From Corella eumyota (Eukaryota; Chordata; Ascidiacea; Phlebobranchia; Corellidae), in contig OY720099.1 of the NCBI GenBank assembly GCA_963082875.1, forward strand, positions 16,597,066 to 16,661,065: a DNA stretch of 64,000 bases. Direction: 5' to 3'. The notes below the pieces were generated by a model that saw only the letters and a program-made list of their open reading frames with translations, made no database searches and had not been told where the DNA came from. Numbering within the stretch: position 1 is the stretch's first letter; each line of letters begins with the position of its first letter. This document shows, piece by piece, positions 56,608 through 64,000 of this stretch. Made by a program: the position numbers and the translations under genes.

Positions 56608-59600
56608 CTACCCCAATGGGATATTTGCCATCTGTGGGGGCCCAAGAGGGGGTGGATGTATTGATTGGGGGCTGTTTGGGGCTTGTTTTCTGGCAATCTG
56701 GGTGTCGGTTTGGACCCCCATCGAGCTATAAATTTCCTTCATCATTAACAACACCGTGTCTTCATTATTCCTAAAAAATCACGGTTTTTATTAAATATTT
56801 TTTTTAGTATGCCAAAAAAAAACTTTTAAAAAAACATAAATATATTTCTTAACAAAAACTGTTGTAAATTTTGACCCAAATGCTGTAAAAAACAAACAAC
56901 TTTAATAAATACGAAAAAAACATTTTCTTTGTAACATTTATAATTACTAGTCGATGGCCCGCCCTACGATTGAAATTTTTATTGTCGTAATATGGTCGAA
57001 GCTACAATATTTGCCTGCAATACTTTACACGCACACCACAAACGGCAGTTTTTTATGAATTTTGCAAGCTATAAATTAAACATAATTATAAATTGAGCAG
57101 CGTGGTATAGTGGTCAAAACACTTGCCTTTAGTACAATATGTCAGGGGTCGATCTTCACTGCTCTCATGCTGTAGTGCCCATTGGTAAAGCACTTTAAAC
57201 GGTATAAACTCCTGCTTAATAAGCAGCTTATTTAACAAAAAATTATAAATCTAAAATATCACAAACTGCTAAAGCAACTTAAGACTGGGTCGGTTTAACT
57301 GATGTTACTTTAGGTTTAGGTCGTGAAGTCAACATTCCCACATAGCGGTTAAATAATTTTTTTTTTTTTTTGTATATATCTTTATCCTCGATGTGGGAAA
57401 GTCAAATGCGCGACTTAAACATAGAGTAACATCAGTTACTCCGACCCAGTCTTGAGTTACCTGTGGCAGTTTGGGATATTATAGAGACTATAATTGCCCG
57501 GTAATTATGCTGCTGACAGGAGTTTATACCGTTTATAGTGCCTTACTCAAGGGCGCTACAGCTTAAGATCAGTGGGGATTGAACCCACGACCCCATGTGT
57601 GGTGTAGCAATAGTTCTTACCACTACACCACGCTGCCAGTGAAATATATATATTGTCCACTCAGCGCCATTATATACAGATTATTGACTCACCAATAACA
57701 AAGATGACTTTGAAATGCAAACAAATAATCATTAAAACTTTCCAAGGGTCGCTCTTGAAGAACATAATCCATTCTTTTTCCTCCATTCAACCGACCCAAA
57801 CCAACATCCACTAGGTGGACATCTGACGTCACAGATGCTAAAATTTCAGAGTTGCCAAAAAAATTTAAAATTAGGGTTTCCAATTTATTTTTATTTTAAA
57901 ATTTTTGGAGATTAATTTAAGTTTTACCAGTGTCATCATTTTCGTTTTTCTCGTTGTCTAAAAGTTGCTCCGTCATTGTTTTAACTTGTTCATCAACCTA
58001 ACAACAACCAAATGTTACAAAAAGGTTTTAAAGCAATACTTTACATTTTTTACACCCGTACCCAACACAAAAATATAAATATATAATCTCATGCTGTAGC
58101 GCCCTTGAGTAAGGCGCTATAAACGGTATAAACTCCTGCTGAGCCAGCATTTAATCAGCAGAATAATTTTTGGGCAATTATAATCTATAATATCCCAAAC
58201 TGCCACAGGCAACTCGAGACTGGATCGGAGTAATTGATGTTACTCTATGTTTAAGTCGCGCATTCAACTTTCCCATATCGAGGATAAAGATATATATAAA
58301 AAAATTTAAAAAAAAATTAAAATTACATTTTTTTTTCCATTTAAAAAATAAAATAAAAATCACCTCAGCTTCTGTGGAAGGTTGGTACCAGTGAGATTGT
58401 GCAAACTTCTGCATGCTCCCTATTGCAAGTTTAACCGATCTCATTATTCCTTGTTTTAATTCCTGACCCATTCGACCTAAACTTTCTTTCAATTCTAATA
58501 AAAAATGATTAAAAATTATAAAATAAGCACAAACTTAAAATTTTTTTTTTTTGTATATATCTTTATCCTCGATGTGGGAAAGTCAAATGCGCGACTTAAA
58601 CATAGAGTAACAAAAATTACTCCGACCCATTCTCGAGTAGCCTGTGGCAGTTTGGGATATTATAGAGACTATAATTGCCCGGTAATTATGCTGCTGATTA
58701 AGTGCTGGCTCAGCAGGAGTTTATACTGTTTATAGTGCCTTACTTAAGGATGCTACAGCATGAGATCAATGGGGATTGAACCCACGACTTCATGGTAGTG
58801 AAGCAAGTGTTTTTACCACTACACCACGCTGCCGGTAATTGTAACTGAAGTAAATGTAGTTAGTCATTATTTATCTTTAATTTTTTTAAACCTACCTAAA
58901 GAAATAAAATTTAAGAAATATATTTTACCTAATTGCTAAAATACATTTTTTTAATAAATTAGAAAAAGCAAATACAAAAACCAATATGCATTTTTCAATT
59001 TTATAAAAAATGAATTGAAAACTATTTAAAAACCAACCTAAATGTAATCTTTTTCTTCCCTTATAATGTGGAACAAGAATGGGTTTCATTGAAAAATCTG
59101 GATTCACCAAAGGTTCAACTCTGTAAGCTACTGGATCAAACTACAAAAGATAGCATAACAAACTTGTTTTTAGCTTTAGCCGTTCAAAACTTTAAGTAAA
59201 ACATGGTAATATAGGCCCGGTCAAAAAAGTAAAATTTTATATGATTTATTAACTATGTGTATATTTTTTTCCAAGTTAAATGCTTAGAAACAGTCTTTTC
59301 TTTTTGTTTTGTAAGCTTATTTTGTCGTAGAAACATTTAAAAATGTTTATTACGATATGATGAAGGAATAAATTGCGTCTCTTGAAACATTATTATTTGC
59401 TAAACTGATTGATTTCTTTCCCCCGAAAATGCAAAAAAAATGTTTTTTTAAAGGCTGATACGCGAAAAAGATTCCAGTTTTAAATCGGTCGGTCCGCGAA
59501 AAATGTTACCGACCCCTGCTTTAATGTGCAGTTAATGCTTTAACGTGTAGTTAAAATATTTACAAATAAATTTCAAGTTGTTAAAAGTTGTTTAAGCCAA

Positions 59601-62483
59601 AACAGTTAAGGTTAAAGAAAAAAAAAAAAAAAAAAATCACAGAGTTAAATACTAGGCTTACTGGGTGAAAAATGTTGATAAAACCTGGACAAGTGGGGAG
59701 TGAAAACTCTTCACCTAATTCACTTACACCTCTCACAGTTAAGAACATTCCTGTGTAATAATAAACATAAGAATAAAATCAAAGTAATTGTTATTTTGAT
59801 ATTTCTTAAAACACACTTTACCATTACCCGATAATATCTTATCTAAAAAAAAATGGTTTTCGGACAAATACCCCTAAAAAATTAACCCATTTACCCCCCC
59901 TCCAAAAATAACCCCTTTACCCTCAGGACTACAAACAAAAAAAACCTTTAATCAATTAGTTTTGGAAATTTTAGACATATAATTTTTTCTAGCAATCTTA
60001 CCTATTGGAGACCCCAAAGCAAATAAAGTCTGTGGGTGAAAATTAAGTTGGGGGTAAGTGACAGCAGGTTGCCCCGTCCCCGCATCAAATTGTTGGAAAT
60101 CAACATGAACATTTGTGGCTGTTGATAGAAAACTTCCAACCGAGTCAAAATTTTCCTAAAAACAAAATTTAAAAAGAATAAATAAAATAAAATTTTTTGC
60201 CCAATTTTAAGCATATTTTATTAAGACTTCATAAAAGACGGATAATTGAATAAAAACAGTTTAAAATTATTACAAAAATTGCCTTAAAAATTAAAAATAC
60301 CAATTGAGGATGAGAGCTTCCAACATTATTCTTTAAATTATCAACAACCAATGCTGATGAAGCTTGCTCTTGTAATTGTAACTGGATCTCAAGTTGTGCC
60401 TCCATTTCTTTTCGCTTATCTTCTTTCTCTCGTTGCTCTTTAAGGTAGCCTAGCAACCGTTTCCGTGGACCCATTGGAAGTCCTATGTCTTTGATGTCAG
60501 CTTCCGAACACATGAGCTAAATATTTTAACATAAAAAAAAATTTAAAGAAAAAAAAAATTAGTTCTGCTCATTGGGTTTACAAAATCATTTCTAAAAATA
60601 ATTTTTTTTTCAAATATTTTTTTTTAAATATTTTTTTTTCAATATTTTTTTTCTCACCAAACTAGCCATATCCAATTCTTCGCGAGCAAAGTTTGGCAAA
60701 AAAGCCCCTAACCCGATATTCGTGATCGCCTCCTCCAAAGTTATATCTTCTCCTTTGAATGACTGGATGCTGCTGCTGCTCTTCATTCCTTGAGATCCAG
60801 TGCAATCTCTGTAGAAAAAATTTCAAAAATTAAAGTTTATGTCTAAGTAAGAGTTGTAACATAAATGTGACATAAATTGGGCAAGGCGATGAGGTTATAA
60901 CAATGTTATCACATTTCGGTCACTACTTTTGTTTCACGATGACATCTTTAAAAAGTCAATGCAATTAATGTTAAATTACGCCCCCAAAAAAACAAAAATT
61001 AACAAAGAATTTGTTTGTACCTTGAAGAAATAGAATTTGGTGTATCAGGTCTACTAGTCAGAACATTATTTGTTGGTTTACTATCAGGTAAAAGCGGTTT
61101 AGTATCCTCTTGGTTAGATTGTTGTTCAGGAGACTGATGGCATAGTAAGTCAAACAATATCAGAGATCCTAAAATTATTTTCAATTAAAACAAACATATA
61201 CACATAATTTAAAAATTGAAGGCTGTTAGTTCAATCCCTACTACTTCCATTCTGCAGGGACCTTAAATAAAGTGCCGAGTACGAATTAACGTTTAAAAAA
61301 CCATTCGCTAAAAATGAGGTCGCATTTTCAGAGCAATTATTAGGTTCAAGTCATAATCTTTGTTTTTTTGTAACACTTGACGCGTTGCGTGGCATTTTTA
61401 AAATGTAACGTATTGTTAAACAATCGTTAAGAATAATTCGCACGAAAAACGAGACATTTTCGATTACTTTAAAGCTGTGTTATGTATTTAAAAAATTACG
61501 CAACAACTAAACGAACTCGAGAGCGAAATTTACGCATTGCCAAAACATGAAAAGTTTTTGTTATTAAATGCCCTACAGTAACCTACATTCACGCAAAATC
61601 ATGTTAATATAATTAAATTAGTGTGAAACCAGTTTAAAATAGATCGTAACAATACACAAATATACACGAAAGTTTTATTATCGCCTGAACCTTTTTTGAT
61701 TGATTCGCTAATTCTAATATATTTGTGAAAAACGATTCGCCAATTTTAAAAAACGATTCGCTTTTAGCGAATAGCGACCCGTTATTTCGTTCCCTGAAGT
61801 GCTTCAATAAGTATGAACTCCTGCTAAGCCAAAACCAATTAATGGTTTATTTATCTTGCAATTACAATTAAATATTGCCCAAACTGCCTAAGTCAACTCG
61901 AGACTGTGTCAGAAAAATTAAAAAATAATGCAAAAAAATAAATAAAGTTTTAATTTTTACCTAAGCTATGGCCAGACAATGACATTGTTCCTTTAAAATT
62001 AGGATTTCTTGTTACAAAAAGTTGGTGTAGTGAATTGATTTCATTTCCAATCGTGTCGGCAATAGTTTGACAATAAACAGGACTCGAATAAAACAAAATA
62101 TCGAGCAAAGTCTCGTTTGTAAAATGTCGTAAACGCGATATACTAGGCAGTGTCAATCGCCTAATATTTCTGTAAATATTTTAATAAAACAGGATGTTAT
62201 AAAATGTTAAAAAATTTCTGTTTGTTTTAGAAAATAAAAGCATTTTTATGGTTTACATACCTTTTAAATTTAAAAAAAAAAATGGAAACCAGAAAATTAA
62301 TTTTTAATTTTTTTTACCTATCTACTCCTGTAGCGTCTCCATGTAAGGCTCTGTGCCAATGAACCGGTAAAAACTCGATCCTATGAGCCTTGTTGGCATC
62401 CAATTCAGTCTTAAAATGAGTTTGAAGTAAACTGAGTTGTATGGCACGAAAGTCATCCACTAAAAATAAAAAAAATTAAAAAA

Positions 62484-62523
<40 letters not shown>

Positions 62524-63978
62524 CTAAAAGTACAACAATTAGTAAAAAAAATCAATTAAATATTTTTTAAAGTATTTAAAGTTGCAATCATGCAATATTT
62601 GTTATTAATATATTGTTAAGCAAATATAAAACAGCAAACTAATGAATAAAATTTGATTAATTGCAAACTAATAGCACTACAACTATATTATATATATTAT
62701 ACCGCCAGCGTGGTGTAGTGTTAGGAACACTTGCTACACCACCATGAGGTCGTGGGTTCAATTCCCACTGCTCTCATGATGTGGCACCCTTGAGTAAGGT
62801 GCTATAAATGATATAAACTCCTGCTGAGCCAGCACTTAATCAGCAGCATAATTATCGGGCAATTATAGTCTCTATAATATCCCAAACTGCCACAGGCAAC
62901 TTGAGACTGGGTCGGAGTAACTAATGTTACTTTATGTTTAAGTTGCGCATTCGACCTTCCCACATCAAGGATAAAAATATATACATTAAAAAATTATTAT
63001 GTAAACAACAATTATTACTACTATCCTACCATTAATTAACTATTATAGATTTTTTTTAAAGCAAAAGGTAGAAAAAAATTGCACTTAAAAAATATTACAT
63101 ATTTTTTAAATTTATTGTGTTAATGTTGCTAACCATAATCTACAAATGGTACTTTGGGATCCAAACAACCTTCCCCAATACCATGAGCAAAAAACACAAG
63201 ATGATCAATTTCGAAATATTCACCTACAACATGCAATCATGAAAACCAAATTTTATACCAAAATCGAAATATTTTTTTTAAATAATCTTTGAACAATTTT
63301 TATTTTTTGCTCAAAGTTTTATTTTTCCACATTTTTCTTCGAAAAGATTGCAAATCACATTTCTTGCCCCGAAAATTGCAAATTTTTTTGCCCCGAAAAT
63401 TGCAATTTTTTTTTTCCCCTCAAAATTTTAAATTACATTTTTTCCCCAAAAAATTTGGTTTCCAAAAATTGCATGTCATAATAGTGCCGTGTCATGCCGC
63501 ATGCAACACACACAAGCATGTGAACGTACCACACTCGACAATGCTCCGAGATCGAAGGTCACAAACTGGCCCCACACCGTGACACAGAAACACTACATGA
63601 TCGGGGGTCCCTGTTTCACCTTAGGGGAATTTTTGTTAGTGATTTTATTTTTTTTTATAATAAAAAACAAAAAATTTTAATTAAAATTACTGTAATCCAT
63701 TTTTTATTAAAATTTCGTCAGTTTTTCCAATTTGCAAGAAAAAACTTACAATTACAAATAGTTTAAAATTCAATGCCCATAATACCTAATACTTTTATGT
63801 ATAAATTGAACTATAAAATTACTTTTTTACAATTTAAAAAAAAAATAAAATAACAATTTTTTTTTTTACTTATTGGAATATCTTTAACAAATTCAGTTCC
63901 ATTGATTCCTCTTTTAACAACTTTCGAATGCATTTGAGTTTCATGCACCCCACCAAATTCATCTTTATGTGAAACTGG
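56608..63978 (-). CDS. SEC23IP: SEC23IP/DDHD-family protein, C-terminal 639 residues
   Basis: Fourteen exons in phase: 63978-63870, 63223-63134, 62459-62318, 62169-61961, 61168-61021, 60808-60658, 60516-60301, 60155-60002, 59750-59662, 59140-59038, 58494-58364, 57997-57928, 57837-57693, 56770-56608; more lie off the right edge. Order: [55 protein letters not shown], the lipase elbow GHSLGS (split by an intron), a SAM domain ([36 protein letters not shown]), then the DDHD domain ([77 protein letters not shown]). [17 protein letters not shown] and SLLMC favour SEC23IP (p125, ER-exit-site partner of SEC23 and a phospholipase A1 relative) over DDHD2. The C-terminus is Pro-rich ([18 protein letters not shown]). 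Introns carry many SINEs but no exon is hit. Confidence 0.9.
57095..57360 (+). repeat. Diverged SINE in the last intron of the SEC23IP-like gene
   Basis: Older copy with many changes, abutting a second SINE in the opposite orientation at 57371, so the two form an inverted pair. Confidence 0.85.
57371..57640 (-). repeat. SINE, minus orientation, same intron
   Basis: Nearly complete copy with tail to tail contact with the preceding plus-oriented copy; a short stretch of the body (..GATTAAGTGCTGGCTCAG..) is missing. Confidence 0.88.
58087..58301 (+). repeat. SINE lacking its head, SEC23IP-like intron 11
   Basis: Starts at CTCATGCTGTAGCGCCC, just after where the B box would be, and continues to the A-tail. 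Confidence 0.88.
58549..58836 (-). repeat. Full-length SINE, SEC23IP-like intron 10
   Basis: Complete minus-oriented copy with poly-T at left and tRNA-like head at right. Confidence 0.9.
59212..59519. mobile_element. hAT-like MITE remnant in SEC23IP-like intron 9
   Basis: Its right end, read on the minus strand, is CAGGGGTCGGTAACATTTTT followed by CGCGGA, the kind of terminal repeat found on hAT (Charlie-like) elements. The left end AGGCCCGGTCAAAAAAG is a weak match to it. No transposase. The target duplication is not clear. Confidence 0.5.
61219..61918 (+). repeat. Old SINE split by a ~510-bp insertion
   Basis: Degenerate SINE pieces at 61219-61283 (B box and following) and 61797-61918 (TATGAACTCCTGCTAAGCC to AACTCGAGACTGTGTC) are in register with each other around an insert described separately. 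Confidence 0.65.
61277..61796. mobile_element. hAT-like non-autonomous element nested in the SINE
   Basis: Begins about CGAGTACGAATTAACG and ends CGTTATTTCGTTCCCTG, whose reverse complement CAGGGAACGAAATAACG is an imperfect inverted match. AAGTGC flanks both sides. ATTCGCTAAAA occurs near the left end and inverted near the right. No transposase ORF. Confidence 0.6.
62488..62521. repeat. (TA)n microsatellite
   Basis: A run of 16-17 TA units in intron 2 of the SEC23IP-like gene. Confidence 0.95.
62702..62990 (+). repeat. Full-length SINE, SEC23IP-like intron 2
   Basis: Complete head, body and tail. The head lacks one G of the A-box GTGGT motif (GTGTTAGGAACA). Confidence 0.9.
63330..63475. repeat. 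Small degenerate minisatellite
   Basis: Units like TTTGCCCCGAAAATTGCAA recur about four times with increasing divergence (..TTGCCCCGAAAATTGC.., ..CCCCTCAAAATTTT.., ..TTCCCCAAAAAATTTGG..). It lies in intron 1 of the SEC23IP-like gene. A GC-richer stretch of unknown origin follows to about 63625. Confidence 0.6.
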
Positions 63979-64000
63979 CTAAAATATAACAGATATTGTG

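Noticed and set aside
56556-56774. 72-residue plus-strand frame
   Set aside because: Antisense to the last exon of the SEC23IP-like gene, which matches the family C-terminus ([12 protein letters not shown]).
58178-58735. Frames of ~75-105 residues around 58.2-58.7 kb
   Set aside because: They combine SINE body with exon 11 or SINE body alone; the [20 protein letters not shown] peptide is the SINE read through.
63289-63680. Two overlapping plus-strand frames
   Set aside because: They lie in the minisatellite and GC-richer piece inside an intron; the repeat explains their FFPRKLQ-like composition.

Overview
The window looks like nuclear DNA of a sea squirt, most likely a Ciona species. It is very AT-rich, its genes have short exons and compact introns with GT..AG borders, and it carries about a dozen copies of a tRNA-derived SINE like those known from Ciona. 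It also holds a Ty3/gypsy LTR element and conserved chordate genes (EED, SEC23IP). The species call is inference.

Layout. 0-1.4 kb: the 5' part of a minus-strand BTB/POZ gene. 1.4-5.1 kb: intergenic, with SINE pieces, a 172-bp tandem repeat and a foldback MITE with an 8-bp target duplication. 5.2-46.7 kb: a repeat-built gene cluster. Its core is a family of multi-exon plus-strand genes (5.2, 16.2, 26.5, 35.1 and 42.5 kb, plus a 5'-truncated copy at 29.2 kb and a bare gene start at 12.8 kb). Each encodes one or two copies of a ~145-residue alpha/beta domain that I read as TRADD-N-like, followed by short exons for a charged coiled coil. The genes lie in repeated blocks: an upstream block A with a set of short hairpins, the gene, a downstream block B with a TGACGTCA site and a 16-bp dyad, then minus-strand gag-like relics. 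A nearly complete, young but broken Ty3/gypsy element (19.1-24.2 kb) sits inside one of those relics. 47-49.5 kb: a six-cysteine single-pass membrane protein with PPxY/LPxY motifs. 50.9-53.9 kb (minus): EED, the WD40 subunit of PRC2, 9 exons. 55.0-55.8 kb (plus): a GPI-anchored Ly6/uPAR-domain protein. 56.6-64 kb (minus): the C-terminal 639 residues of a SEC23IP/DDHD-family protein, 14 exons, with SINEs and hAT-like elements in its introns.

The most interesting system is the 41-kb cluster. It looks like a recent, lineage-specific expansion of death-receptor-adaptor-like domains fused to coiled coils, with fused, truncated, mosaic and splice-mutated members side by side. This suggests birth-and-death evolution by unequal exchange, as in immune or self-recognition genes; the function is inference. 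The recurring hairpins with an NNNCAA loop upstream of the genes are the most unusual non-coding feature.
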